Numbered from the stretch's first letter, positions 21,482-30,031 are shown. The stretch: DNA of 64,000 nucleotides from Xanthomonas arboricola pv. juglandis (GCF_001013475.1 NZ_JZEF01000001.1:1-64000), one strand, 5' to 3'. Numbers and translations are program-made. The notes: a model not told the origin generated them from the sequence alone.

Positions 21482-21650
21482 TGGTTTCTAGTTCGCTTAA
21501 GGAGTGAGTCGCACAGAGCAGCCGCGTGGGCATGCACCACGCAGTGTGAGTGACGGCGGTTTGGTTGTTGAAGAGGTAGAAAACTAGATTTTCGCGGCTC
21601 CCCAGCCGCAGCACAATATGATGCCCGCATGGGGGTCATGCTCACCGCAA

Positions 21651-21668
21651 TGCGAAGAACTCTTCGCA
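21651..21668. repeat. short inverted repeat beside the IS remnant
   Basis: TGCGAAGA and TCTTCGCA are separated by 2 nt. They lie ~80 bp from the end of the truncated transposase gene and upstream of the protease gene. It could be a regulatory dyad or part of an IS end; I cannot decide. Confidence 0.4.
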
Positions 21669-21689
21669 ATAAAGAATGTTTAGTCGAAC

Positions 21690-22150
21690 TGGGTTTTGCG
21701 AGACTTTCTCTCTATTTTCAGGGCGGTTAACAACACCCAGGAAGAAGCCGTCAGCAGATGATGGAGCATGCAAGCGAGAGCAACACCAAGTGGACGTCGA
21801 TGCGGCGTTCAAAGCGGATGCCCAATTTGCCCATGCCTGCGAACCAGGCATGGGTGCGCTCGACGACCCAGCGATGACGGCCCAGCCGGTTGTTGCGCTC
21901 GATTCCCTTGCGTGCGATCCGCGCAATGATGCCGCGCTGCTTGAGGAAGGCGCGACAGCGGGCGATGTCGTAGGCCTTGTCGGCGTGCAATCTGCCTAGC
22001 CAGCGTCGCGGGCGCCCTGGCTTGCCACCAATTGGCGGCAAGGCGTCGATCAACTCCTCGAACACGACCGAGTCGTGCCGATTGGCGCCGGTGAGGCACA
22101 CCGCCAAGGGCACGCCGAGGCGGCCTTCGGCAATTTTTCCTAACGCGGAC
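21690..22150 (-). mobile_element. IS5-family insertion sequence remnant
   Basis: The minus strand keeps the C-terminal ~130 residues of an IS5-type DDE transposase: L-T-G-A-N-R-H-D-S with one catalytic Asp, L-H-A-D-K-A-Y-D-I and the terminal V-V-E-R-T-H-A-W-F-A-G-M-G-K with the catalytic Glu. The N-terminal part and the left end are gone; similarity breaks off near 22150, only ~29 bp past the xopQ stop. The right end with its terminal repeat should lie near 21690-21740. It is immobile by itself but marks past rearrangement between the xopG and xopQ segments. Confidence 0.82.
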
Positions 22151-22178
22151 TCAACGTGTTACTGCACTGATTTACCCT

Positions 22179-23558
22179 TCATTTTTCAGAAGCAAGCGCC
22201 ACTTTTGCCAAGGCAGACATCAACAGCTTCGCCTTTTCTGGATGCTTGACTTCCTGTTCGCCCACCTGCTCCACAACGCTGAGTCCGTCGGTCTGTATCT
22301 GCCTTGGCGTGAACAGCATGCCCGCCGCGCCGGGAACCGAGGCCAGCAGCGTCAACGGGTCGTACAAGTTGAGTTTGGTGACCCTCGGCCAGACCTGATC
22401 GAAGGCCATGGCTTGGTTTGCGCCGTCCTGCGGGCTGTTTGCCTGCGGTAGTGCGTCTGCGGTGAACGTGCGAAAGAACCACGCCTGATCCAGGCCCGGA
22501 AGCAGCCCCGCCTGAATTCCGTCCCACAAGCCGTTCAAGGCGTTTTTCTGCACGTCTTCGAGATACCTGCCCACCGAATGCCGACTCTTCGCCAGGCCTT
22601 CGTAGAACGAGGGCGACACCGCTGTCTTGTAGGCAGCTTCCTTGGTAACGATGCGCAACGGGATCTGCAGTTGCTGTGCCTTGCGGTACAGGCCACGGGC
22701 CGCGTCCAGGTCTGTCGCATTGTTGTAGGCGCGTGCGTCGGGCTGCACATGGCCGTCAGCGTCCCTGGCCGGCTCGACGCCCCCCATGATGGCGATGCTC
22801 TTGACGCGCTCGCGCACAAGCGCCGGATGCGCATCGACCAGCGCATGGGCGTCGGTCATGCCGGCAATCACCACCATGCTCAGCCCCTGCGGTGCCTGCA
22901 TCAGGCGCTCGTGCAGCGCTTGCAGGCTGTTGTCGCAAATTTCGGCCGATTCCGCACGCAACGCCTGGCCTTCCTGCAGGAATTTGGCATGGTCCTTGGC
23001 CTGTTTCGCACTCATCGGGTAATCCTGCCCGCGTGAGACACGCACATCGGGTAATTGCAGGCGGTTGAACACGCCCTTTGCGAGCCGGGCGCGCTCCTCG
23101 CGCACGCTGGCATTGCCCAAGGTCACCGCAACGTCGGTGAGGCGTACAAAGCCTGCTACCTGCAGTTGCTTGCCGATAGTGTAGGCGACCACATCGTCGG
23201 GGTCCTTGTTGGGGTCGGTAAACAGTACCGTGTCGCGCGGTGTCGCCGGGGTGTGGAAACTGAGCTCCCGCAGCACCGCTGCTTCGTCGGGCGTCAGGCA
23301 CGTACTGCCTTCGGCCCCGAGTTCGGCAAGCATTCGGCGCTGTGTTGCCGTCAGCGCAGGCGCACTGAGTGAGCGTTTGAGGACGGCAGCGCCTTGTGGT
23401 CTTTTCCGCGGCAATGCCTGCAGCGCCCCATCGCTGATCTGCGCGCAGGGCAGGTGTTGATCTGCCGACACGGTTGCAGTGCGCTCACCCGTAGACCCGG
23501 ACGTTGCATGAGCGCCTGCGGGCACATGCAGTGTGGGGCGATGCCTGATGGAATCCAT
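22179..23558 (-). CDS. xopQ: type III effector XopQ (HopQ1-like nucleoside hydrolase homologue)
   Basis: A 459-residue XopQ. The N-terminal ~90 residues are the flexible secretion region and include R62-S-L-S65-A-P67, a mode I 14-3-3 binding site (phospho-Ser65). The rest is the inosine-uridine nucleoside hydrolase-like domain with the Asp-rich metal motif D115-P-N-K-D-P-D-D122 and I-A-I-M-G-G-V-E-P-A. XopQ suppresses plant immunity and is recognised by Roq1 in Nicotiana, so it is a host-range determinant. The frame is intact and full length. Transcription should be HrpX-dependent through the PIP box upstream. Confidence 0.96.
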   Translation of the reverse strand: MDSIRHRPTLHVPAGAHATSGSTGERTATVSADQHLPCAQISDGALQALPRKRPQGAAVLKRSLSAPALTATQRRMLAELGAEGSTCLTPDEAAVLRELSFHTPATPRDTVLFTDPNKDPDDVVAYTIGKQLQVAGFVRLTDVAVTLGNASVREERARLAKGVFNRLQLPDVRVSRGQDYPMSAKQAKDHAKFLQEGQALRAESAEICDNSLQALHERLMQAPQGLSMVVIAGMTDAHALVDAHPALVRERVKSIAIMGGVEPARDADGHVQPDARAYNNATDLDAARGLYRKAQQLQIPLRIVTKEAAYKTAVSPSFYEGLAKSRHSVGRYLEDVQKNALNGLWDGIQAGLLPGLDQAWFFRTFTADALPQANSPQDGANQAMAFDQVWPRVTKLNLYDPLTLLASVPGAAGMLFTPRQIQTDGLSVVEQVGEQEVKHPEKAKLLMSALAKVALASEK

Positions 23559-23596
23559 TTGCTGTCCTCGCGTCGATGCTGGCCAATGGGGCGATC

Positions 23597-23602
23597 AGGA
23601 TG
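23597..23602 (-). promoter_or_regulatory. -10 element of the xopQ promoter
   Basis: CATCCT on the minus strand fits the YANNNT consensus for HrpX promoters. It lies 31 nt downstream of the PIP box, inside the required 30-32 nt window. Confidence 0.8.
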
Positions 23603-23633
23603 GAGGCGGCTCCATTCCCTGGAATGTCGATCA

Positions 23634-23658
23634 GCGAAGGGGGTTGCAACGACACGAA
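23634..23658 (-). promoter_or_regulatory. perfect PIP box for xopQ
   Basis: On the minus strand it reads TTCGT-N15-TTCGC, which satisfies TTCGB-N15-TTCGB. HrpX binds such sites to switch on type III secretion genes in planta. It lies 76 bp before the xopQ ATG with a -10 at the correct distance. Confidence 0.88.
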
Positions 23659-23890
23659 GCGCAGGTTGCCTGTTGCACTGCTTCGAGTTTGAAAGCGTGA
23701 CCATCAGCATGGTGAGCGCGCGTTGCGATCTGTAGACACCCGCGGCCTCACGATGCCGTTGCCGTCTGCCTGACGATTGCCTTCTACGCCGCTGTCAGAT
23801 GCTCCCTTCAGGCGAGTGGCCGCAGAGTCATGCAATTGCGTGGTGCTCACGCCGATATCTTGTGACTCTGCAAGGTGCAGATTTGTCTGT

Positions 23891-23915
23891 TTCGCCAGAA
23901 GCTTCGATCTTTCGG
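23891..23915 (+). promoter_or_regulatory. perfect PIP box for the first tandem paralogue
   Basis: TTCGC-N15-TTCGG, an exact match to TTCGB-N15-TTCGB. AACATT at 23947-23952 is 31 nt downstream and matches the YANNNT -10 except for its first base. The ATG is at 23986. This places the unknown gene in the HrpX regulon. Confidence 0.85.
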
Positions 23916-23985
23916 TGATTCGCTGTACGCATTGACGCCCGAATGGAACATTAGCGACTTGGACAACCTGGTGGAGAGGTGAAGC

Positions 23986-24735
23986 ATGCGCCCAGTGAAT
24001 TTGACATCAGCAACACGTAGAGGGGCAAGACACGATCAACAGGACATGCCAGCCGAGCGTGGCGTGGGTACCTCCTCTCAGCGAAAAGACCCAGATGACA
24101 ACACGCAATTGACGGAAAACCTAAGGCGTCCACCAGTGCGTGAGGCGCGTCTCAGAGAGCCAAACGTGCCCATCGGCGTACAGGTCGCGAACGTTGGAAG
24201 GCAAGCGGCGCGTGTTGGCACCGTAATGGCATCTGCCTCCGTCATTCCTAGCGGCTTGATCGCATTACAGGCGCCTTTTGCAGCAGCTTATGGTTACGCA
24301 ACAGATGATCCGTACTTGAAAAACTATGCAATGTCCGCCTGTGTCCCTGTTATGGCCTCGTTGAGTGCGTTGGGTGCGGCATATTCAGTTGAACGTGTGA
24401 CGGCCTGGTATCTGCAAGCACACGCTCAGGCATCTGTTACAAAATCAGCCAGGGCGGCCGAGTTAGGAACAACTGAAGCGTGTCTGGATGCCGCCATCGA
24501 GATGGTCACCATGCCTGACGCAGAGACTCCCACCCCTGAAATGAGCGAAGGTGAGCGGACTGCACTGGCCAAGGATCTTCTGCACCTGGCAACGGCAGAC
24601 CGTTCCCGATTGCTTCCTGAAATCTGGAGCGCTGCCAGTGGCGTCGGCGACGATGCCTATACATTGGTCAGTAACTTACTTGCGGCTGCGCGAAGCCGCG
24701 CATCTGCGGAAGCGTTTGCATCGTCTGCTGTCTGA
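23986..24735 (+). CDS. candidate type III effector, paralogue A (unknown family)
   Basis: A 249-residue protein I do not recognise. The first ~60 residues are polar and rich in Ser, Arg, Gln and Pro, as in secretion signals of Xanthomonas effectors. Two hydrophobic stretches (about 80-105 and 110-135) could be membrane or buried helices. The C-terminal ~90 residues are helical with T-E-A-C-L-D-A-A-I-E-M-V and A-T-A-D-R-S-R-L-L-P-E-I-W. It shares the whole layout with the next gene. A perfect PIP box with a plausible -10 lies upstream, and xopQ diverges from the same region. GAGAGG precedes the ATG. Effector status is inferred from promoter, N-terminus and neighbours. Confidence 0.72.
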   Translation: MRPVNLTSATRRGARHDQQDMPAERGVGTSSQRKDPDDNTQLTENLRRPPVREARLREPNVPIGVQVANVGRQAARVGTVMASASVIPSGLIALQAPFAAAYGYATDDPYLKNYAMSACVPVMASLSALGAAYSVERVTAWYLQAHAQASVTKSARAAELGTTEACLDAAIEMVTMPDAETPTPEMSEGERTALAKDLLHLATADRSRLLPEIWSAASGVGDDAYTLVSNLLAAARSRASAEAFASSAV

Positions 24736-24755
24736 GCGCTTTGCGACGCATGTAC

Positions 24756-24780
24756 GTCGCCACATGGTCTATTGTTTCGG
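24756..24780 (+). promoter_or_regulatory. degenerate PIP box upstream of the second paralogue
   Basis: GTCGC-N15-TTCGG: the spacing is exact, with one mismatch (G for T) at the first base. It sits in a region still similar to the upstream paralogue's promoter (TTTCGG, then TGACGC, GTGGAA/ATGGAA and CTTTGG/CTTGG). I see no good -10 31 nt downstream, so the copy may be weak or dead. Confidence 0.55.
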
Positions 24781-24859
24781 TCTTGCGTCCAAGTGCAATG
24801 ACGCTCGCGTAGCGCAGTGGAACGCAGCCACTTTGGTGAACTGTTAGAAGAGGTGAGGC

Positions 24860-25597
24860 ATGCGTTCCATCCCAGTGACTTATGCGGCTCGCGGAGCGGT
24901 AAGACACGATCAACGCGAGGCGCAGGCCCCGCGTGAGGTGGGTTATTCCTCGCAACGCGGCGACCCGCAGGCCAATCCACAATTGAAGCAAGATCTGTCG
25001 CGTGCGCCCGTGCGTGCGGCGCGGCTCAAGGCCCCACGCGTGCCCATCGGTGTGCACATTGCGAACACCGGGCTGCAGACAGCGCGGTTTGCCACCTCTG
25101 CGGTCGCAGGGCATGCCGAAGCCGCGGTTCTGGACGCGGTTCATGCGCCCGCTGCGGCGGCATATGAATATGCAAAAGGGGAGCTGTCCTGGAAAAAGAA
25201 TGCGGGTCTCACGCTTGCGCCGGCCTTGGCCTACGCCGTGGTGATGGGCACGCTGTCTGCCGTGCAGTATCTGGCGAACCGGTATCTGCAAGCGCAGCCG
25301 CAGACGAATGTCAGCAAGGCCGACAGGGCGAAGGAGTTGGGCGTCACAGAAGCATGTCTGGACGAGGCCGTTGCCATGGTGAACAACGGGGAGGTAGCCG
25401 GTCCCGGGGGTGAGATGACCGAAGAAGAGGCGGCTGCGCTGGCAGCAGATCTTCAAAACCTGGCAACCGCAGACCGTTCCCGGCTGCCGCCAGAGCTCTG
25501 GCGCGCTGCCAGCGGCCTTGGCGACGACGCCTGCGCATTGGTCACTCAACTGCTCTTGGCCGCAAGAGCCCGCGCGTCTGCATCGCACGGCTGTTGA
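24860..25597 (+). CDS. candidate type III effector, paralogue B (tandem duplicate)
   Basis: A 245-residue paralogue of the preceding gene. Shared blocks include R-H-D-Q, S-S-Q-R-x-D-P, P-V-R-x-A-R-L, V-P-I-G-V, L-G-V-T-E-A-C-L-D and A-T-A-D-R-S-R-L-P-P-E-L-W. The N-terminus is again polar; a hydrophobic segment A-P-A-L-A-Y-A-V-V-M-G-T-L-S-A-V follows in the middle. The 124-bp gap to the first gene holds a one-mismatch PIP box, so it could have its own promoter or be co-transcribed. The two proteins differ at many positions, which argues for an old duplication with both copies kept. Function unknown. Confidence 0.7.
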   Translation: MRSIPVTYAARGAVRHDQREAQAPREVGYSSQRGDPQANPQLKQDLSRAPVRAARLKAPRVPIGVHIANTGLQTARFATSAVAGHAEAAVLDAVHAPAAAAYEYAKGELSWKKNAGLTLAPALAYAVVMGTLSAVQYLANRYLQAQPQTNVSKADRAKELGVTEACLDEAVAMVNNGEVAGPGGEMTEEEAAALAADLQNLATADRSRLPPELWRAASGLGDDACALVTQLLLAARARASASHGC

Positions 25598-25661
25598 AAG
25601 GTGACCCCACGCGTGGCTGGTTGGTGTGGTGGGCCACGCATGCCCTGCCGGGTTTTCCGAA

Positions 25662-26291
25662 CTACACCGGCGCAGACTTCAAAATCCCCGACAAACTTTC
25701 CCGCAGGATCAGCTGCAGATGCATGCGGTTGAGTTCCATGCCGCTGGTCATCACGCTGTGCAGGCCGCCGCACATGGCGGCGACGGCGAAGACGCGGGCC
25801 TGGAATTCCTGTTCGCTGCTGGCCGGGTCGGCGTGGCCGCGCAGTAGCCGCTTGAGCAGTGCGCTTAGGTGTTCGATCAGCGATGCGCTCTGCCGGCGCA
25901 TGAAGGCGGCCAGCACCGGGTCGCGCAGGGTAGCCAGGTGCAGTTCCAGGTCGATGCGGGTGCGCTTGATGTTGGTTTCCTGCAGCAGCCATTCCTCGAG
26001 CAGGCCGGCGATGAAATCCACCACGTGCACGTTGGCCGGGCGCTCCACCAGCCACATCTGGCGGATGGCGCGCATGTAGTTGCGCTCCAGCAGGGCGCGC
26101 ACCAGCGCATCCTTGTCTTCGAAACGTTGCAGCAGGCTGCCGCAGCTGACCTTGGCGCGCTCGGCGATCAGTTCGAAGCTGGTGGCACTCAGGCCGATGA
26201 CGTCGATGCACTGCTCGGTGGCGTCCAGCACCTCTTCCAGCAGCAGTTCTTCGCGCTCTTTTGCCGTGCGCAGCAACAGGACGTTGGACAT
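25662..26291 (-). CDS. TetR-family transcriptional regulator
   Basis: TetR-type HTH at about residues 20-60: V-I-G-L-S-A-T-S-F-E-L-I-A-E-R-A-K-V then G-S-L-L-Q-R-F-E-D-K-D-A-L-V, followed by a helical ligand domain rich in Met near the C-terminus. I place the start at the Met of M-S-N-V-L-L-L, giving 209 residues and a normal TetR N-terminus; in-frame ATGs at 26375 and 26399 would add up to 36 unusual residues. It diverges from the histidine phosphatase gene, and its target may be that operon or itself. No operator was identified. Confidence 0.75.
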   Translation of the reverse strand: MSNVLLLRTAKEREELLLEEVLDATEQCIDVIGLSATSFELIAERAKVSCGSLLQRFEDKDALVRALLERNYMRAIRQMWLVERPANVHVVDFIAGLLEEWLLQETNIKRTRIDLELHLATLRDPVLAAFMRRQSASLIEHLSALLKRLLRGHADPASSEQEFQARVFAVAAMCGGLHSVMTSGMELNRMHLQLILRESLSGILKSAPV

Positions 26292-26478
26292 GGGCAGCAG
26301 GGTGTCGGGGGGCTGCAGTATACCGGTGCGGCGTACCCATACGTTGCGTTCGCTTGTTGCCGTGCCATCAGTCATGGATGCGCGTGCGTATTGAAACACC
26401 GGTCACAGACGCGCTGGTCGACCATGTTTTCACGGCGGCTGTGCGACACCTGAGGCCGACGTTGTGCAGGAGAAGCAT

Positions 26479-27252
26479 GTGAGTGAGAACAGTGCGGTAG
26501 CCGGTGTCTCGGCGCAGTGGCCGGCGCGGTTGTGGGTGGTGCGGCATGGGCAAAGCGCGGGCAATGTGGCGCGCGATGTGGCCGAGTCCAATGGCTCGGC
26601 CTTGATCGACCTGGAGCACCGCGATGCGGATGTGCCGTTGTCGGCGCTGGGCGAGCGCCAGGCCGAGGCGTTGGGGGCGTGGATGGCCGGTTTGCCCGAG
26701 CACGAGCGCCCGACCCTGATCCTGAGTTCCACCTACGTGCGGGCGCGCCAGACCGCCGCTGCGGTGGCGCGTGCGCTGGGGCAGCCGGCCGAGTCGGTCA
26801 GCGTGGACGAGCGTTTGCGCGAGAAGGAGTTCGGCGTGCTCGACCGCTATACCACAGCCGGCATTCTTGCGACCTTTCCGGAGCTGGCCGAGCAGCGCAA
26901 GCTGGTGGGCAAGTTCTACTTTCGCCCGCCCGGTGGCGAGAGCTGGTGCGATGTGATCTTTCGCCTGCGCGGGGTGGTGGGCGATCTGCAGCGCAACCAT
27001 GTGGGCGCGCGCGTGCTGATCGTGGGGCATCAGGTGATTGTCAATTGCTTCCGCTACCTGATCGAGCGGATGGACGAGGCCACCATCCTGGGCATCGACC
27101 GCGAGGGCGATGTGCCCAATTGCGGCGTCACCGAATACGCGGCTGCGGCCGATGGGCAATCGCTGGAATTGCTGCGCACCAAGTTCGTGCCGCCGGAGCT
27201 GGCCGACGAGCCGGTGACCACCGAGTCCGACCGCCCGGCCGGGGCGCGCTGA
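26479..27252 (+). CDS. histidine phosphatase family protein
   Basis: A 257-residue phosphoglycerate-mutase-like phosphatase. The catalytic motif is V-V-R-H-G-Q-S (R-H-G) near residue 24, with the second His in V-G-H-Q-V-I-V and the acid-like Glu in R-E-K-E-F-G. AGGAG lies 6 bp before the GTG at 26479, which decides the start. The gene overlaps the NAD(P)H-hydrate dehydratase gene by 1 bp (TGATG), so the two are co-translated. The substrate cannot be read from the sequence; the pairing suggests a housekeeping metabolite-repair or sugar-phosphate role. Confidence 0.85.
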   Translation: MSENSAVAGVSAQWPARLWVVRHGQSAGNVARDVAESNGSALIDLEHRDADVPLSALGERQAEALGAWMAGLPEHERPTLILSSTYVRARQTAAAVARALGQPAESVSVDERLREKEFGVLDRYTTAGILATFPELAEQRKLVGKFYFRPPGGESWCDVIFRLRGVVGDLQRNHVGARVLIVGHQVIVNCFRYLIERMDEATILGIDREGDVPNCGVTEYAAAADGQSLELLRTKFVPPELADEPVTTESDRPAGAR

Positions 27253-28121
27253 TGGCCGCCCCGCGCATGCGCATGCTCACCGCCGCCGCCTTGCGGTCGA
27301 TGCCGTTGCCGGCCCCGGGTGGCGACAAGGAGCAGCGCGGGCGCGTGTTGATCGTGGGTGGCTCGATGCGCGTGCCTGGTGCGGTGCTGCTGGCCGGCGA
27401 GGCGGCGCTGCGCACCGGTGCGGGCAAACTGCAGATCGCCACCGCGGCCAGTGTGGCGCCGGGCATGGCCTTGGCGGTACCGGAGGCGCTGGTACTGGGG
27501 TTGGCGCAGAACGGGCAGGGCGAAATTGTGCGGGGGCATCGCGCGCTGGACGGGGCAATGGCGGCCTGCGATGCGGCAGTGATCGGGCCAGGCATGGCGT
27601 CGTCGGCCACCACCACGGCGATGGTCAGGCGCGCCGCCGAGCAGGCGGTGTGCACCTTGGTGCTGGATGCCGGCGCGTTGTCGCGTGGCCTGCGGGCGCC
27701 GATCGGGCGGCCATTCGTATTGACGCCGCATGCGGGCGAGATGGCGACCCTGGCCGGCGACGACAAGGCGGCGGTGGAAGCGGCACCGGGCGCGTACGCG
27801 TTGAAGTTTGCGCAGAAGCTGCGCAGCGTGGTGATCGTCAAGGGCGCGGACAGCTTTATTGCCGGCCCGGATGGAGTGGTGTGGATGCATCGCGGGGGCG
27901 CGTCCGGGTTGGGCACGTCCGGGTCTGGCGATGTGCTGGCAGGATTGATTGCCGGCTTTGCCGCGCGCGGCTGCGATGCGTTGACCGCTGCGTTATGGGG
28001 CGTGTTTGTGCATGCGGCGGCAGGCAGGCAGTTGGCGAGGCGGATTGGGCCGGTGGGGTTTCTGGCGCGCGAACTTGGGTTGGAAGTGCCTGGGATTCTG
28101 GATCGGTTGGCGCGCCGCTGA
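27252..28121 (+). CDS. nnrD: ADP-dependent NAD(P)H-hydrate dehydratase
   Basis: A 289-residue protein of the YjeF C-terminal/ribokinase-like fold. The nucleotide-binding G-R-V-L-I-V-G-G-S is near residue 35, L-T-P-H-A-G-E-M-A-T-L lies in the middle and the catalytic G-T-S-G-S-G-D-V-L-A-G near residue 220. The enzyme dehydrates the S-form of damaged NAD(P)H hydrate, using ADP. It lacks the N-terminal epimerase domain often fused to it, so the epimerase must be encoded elsewhere. It is coupled to the phosphatase upstream by a 1-bp overlap. Confidence 0.9.
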   Translation: MAAPRMRMLTAAALRSMPLPAPGGDKEQRGRVLIVGGSMRVPGAVLLAGEAALRTGAGKLQIATAASVAPGMALAVPEALVLGLAQNGQGEIVRGHRALDGAMAACDAAVIGPGMASSATTTAMVRRAAEQAVCTLVLDAGALSRGLRAPIGRPFVLTPHAGEMATLAGDDKAAVEAAPGAYALKFAQKLRSVVIVKGADSFIAGPDGVVWMHRGGASGLGTSGSGDVLAGLIAGFAARGCDALTAALWGVFVHAAAGRQLARRIGPVGFLARELGLEVPGILDRLARR

Positions 28122-28432
28122 TCGACGCTCGTCGCGTTGAGGCCGCGCGCAGATCCAAAGCCCTTCTCCAGCGGGAGAGGGGCTGGGGTGAAGGTGCGTT
28201 TGCTGGAGTCGTGGGGCTGTCTTTCCAGACGGGGCTTATGTTGTTTCCTTGATTGCAGGGGGCGGGTCGCACTCATGGCAGGCGTACCCTCATCCGGCCC
28301 TTCGGGCCACCTTCTCCCGAGGGGAGAAGGGAGTGTCCATTGGTGAAAGGGTGCATGGTTGCGCTCGTTTGTTGCGCGATGTTGCGCCGCGTTGGTCGGT
28401 TAGGCTTGGTCACCAACCTGGGAGGGTGCACG
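28122..28432. other. intergenic region with two REP-like elements
   Basis: 311 bp. CCCTTCTCC-AGCGGGAGAGGGG at about 28161-28181 can form a hairpin. A second element at 28287-28331 (CCCTCATCCGGCCCTTCGGG then CACCTTCTCCCG and GGGAGAAGGG) is a two-stem repeat widespread in Xanthomonas intergenic regions. They may terminate transcription and protect mRNA. The GH30 promoter and ribosome binding site lie at the 3' end. Confidence 0.7.
28287..28331 (+). repeat. Xanthomonas REP-like palindromic repeat
   Basis: Two adjacent stems, GGCCCTTCGGGCC and CTTCTCCCGAGGGGAGAAG. Near-identical copies occur at 30070-30112 and, in shorter form, at 28161-28197, all flanking the GH30 gene. Confidence 0.75.
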
Positions 28433-30031
28433 GTGAAGCGAACGATTGCGTGGTCGATGGTGGGGGTTCTGGGGGTTTGGGGTGCTGCGACTGAGACGGT
28501 GTTGGCCTCTGCAACAGCGACAGCGATTGGAACAGCGACAGGAACAGCAGCAACGCCGATTCCGGTGCCCGCATCGACGGCATCGACGGCATCGCCTGCA
28601 TCCACGCCCGCATCGAAGGCGGTAGAAGCTGCAGTTGCGGATGCTGCTGCTCCGCCAGCAGCACCCGGCGGCGCACTACGCGTCTATACCTCTGCCCAAG
28701 GTGCAACGCAGCAGATGCGCGCCAGCACTGCCGAGGCGCCCAAGACCGGGCATGCGTTGACCGAGAAGGAGAACTCCATCTTCGTCAATCCGCAGCGCCG
28801 CTTTCAGCAGGTGCTGGGCATTGGCGGGGCGATCACCGATGCCAGTGCGGAGACCTTTGCCAGGCTGCCCAAGCCTGCGCAGCGCGCCTTGCTCACTGCC
28901 TACTACGACCCGCAAAAAGGCATCGGCTATACGCTGGCGCGCACCACCATCCACAGCTCGGATTTCAGCAGCGGCAGCTATACCTACATCAAGGACGGCG
29001 ATGCGGCGCTGAAGAGCTTTTCGGTCAGGCACGATCAACGTTATCGCATCCCGATGCTGCGCCAGGCCATTGCGGCGGCCGGCGGCACGTTGACGACATT
29101 CGCCAGCCCGTGGAGCGCGCCGGCCTTCATGAAAGACAGCCACAGCATGCTCAAGGGCGGCAAGTTGTTGCCCGCGTATGCGCAGGCCTGGGCCACCTAC
29201 TACACGCGCTTTATTGCGGCCTACGAAAAGGCCGGCATCCCGATCTGGGGCATTAGCCTGCAGAACGAGCCGATGGCGGTGCAGACCTGGGAGTCGATGG
29301 TGTTTTCCGCCGAGGAAGAGCGCGACTTTTTGAAGAACCACCTCGGCCCGACGATGGAGCAGGCCGGCTATGGCGACCGTAAGATCATCGTGTGGGACCA
29401 CAACCGCGACATGATGCTGCACCGCGCGCATGTGATCTTCGACGATCCGGCAGCGGCGAAATACGCGTGGGGCATGGGCTTCCACTGGTACGAGACCTGG
29501 GCCGGGTTCGCGCCGATGGTGGAGAACGTGGCGGCGGTGGCGCAGGCGTACCCGGACAAGCCTCTGTTGCTGACCGAAGCGGCGGTGGAGAAGTTCGACC
29601 CGGCAAAGTTGCAGCACTGGCCCAATGGCGAGCGCTATGGCACCGCGATCATCAACGATCTCAATCACGGCGCGGTGGGCTGGACGGACTGGAACATCCT
29701 GCTCGACGAACATGGCGGGCCGAACCACGTGGGCAATTACTGCTTTGCGCCAGTGCATGCCGATACGCGCACAGGTGAGGTGATCTATACGCCGAGCTAT
29801 TGGTATATCGGCCACTTTTCCAAGTTCATCCGCCCCGGTGCGCGGCGGGTGAGTGCGGCCAGCAGCCGCAGCAATCTGGCAACGACGTCGTTTCTCAATA
29901 CCGATGGCAGCCTGGCGACGGTGGTGATGAATGCCAGCGACGTGGCGATCCGTTACAACCTGTATGTGGGCGAGTCATCAAGCGTGCTGGAGATTCCCGC
30001 GCATGCAATCCAGACGGTGGTGATGCAGTAA
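28433..30031 (+). CDS. GH30 glucosylceramidase-like beta-glycosidase, exported
   Basis: A 532-residue protein from the GTG at 28433, behind GGGAGGG; this start gives a clean signal peptide (V-K-R-T-I-A-W-S-M-V-G-V-L-G-V). A ~60-residue Ala/Thr/Pro linker follows, then the GH30 barrel with acid/base Glu279 in L-Q-N-E-P and nucleophile Glu382 in L-L-T-E-A. The barrel also has W-S-A-P-A-F-M-K-D-S, and a beta-sandwich closes the protein. GH30 members hydrolyse beta-glucosides or beta-xylan/glucan; substrate is not decided by sequence here. The low-complexity linker is longer than usual. It is likely extracytoplasmic and aids plant glycan use. Confidence 0.88.
   Translation: MKRTIAWSMVGVLGVWGAATETVLASATATAIGTATGTAATPIPVPASTASTASPASTPASKAVEAAVADAAAPPAAPGGALRVYTSAQGATQQMRASTAEAPKTGHALTEKENSIFVNPQRRFQQVLGIGGAITDASAETFARLPKPAQRALLTAYYDPQKGIGYTLARTTIHSSDFSSGSYTYIKDGDAALKSFSVRHDQRYRIPMLRQAIAAAGGTLTTFASPWSAPAFMKDSHSMLKGGKLLPAYAQAWATYYTRFIAAYEKAGIPIWGISLQNEPMAVQTWESMVFSAEEERDFLKNHLGPTMEQAGYGDRKIIVWDHNRDMMLHRAHVIFDDPAAAKYAWGMGFHWYETWAGFAPMVENVAAVAQAYPDKPLLLTEAAVEKFDPAKLQHWPNGERYGTAIINDLNHGAVGWTDWNILLDEHGGPNHVGNYCFAPVHADTRTGEVIYTPSYWYIGHFSKFIRPGARRVSAASSRSNLATTSFLNTDGSLATVVMNASDVAIRYNLYVGESSSVLEIPAHAIQTVVMQ

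Larger units (their letters stand above)
23559..23985. other. divergent HrpX-controlled promoter region
   Basis: 427 bp between xopQ (minus) and the first tandem paralogue (plus). It holds two back-to-back PIP boxes facing outward (23634-23658 and 23891-23915), about 230 bp apart. I see no gene between them. Confidence 0.75.
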
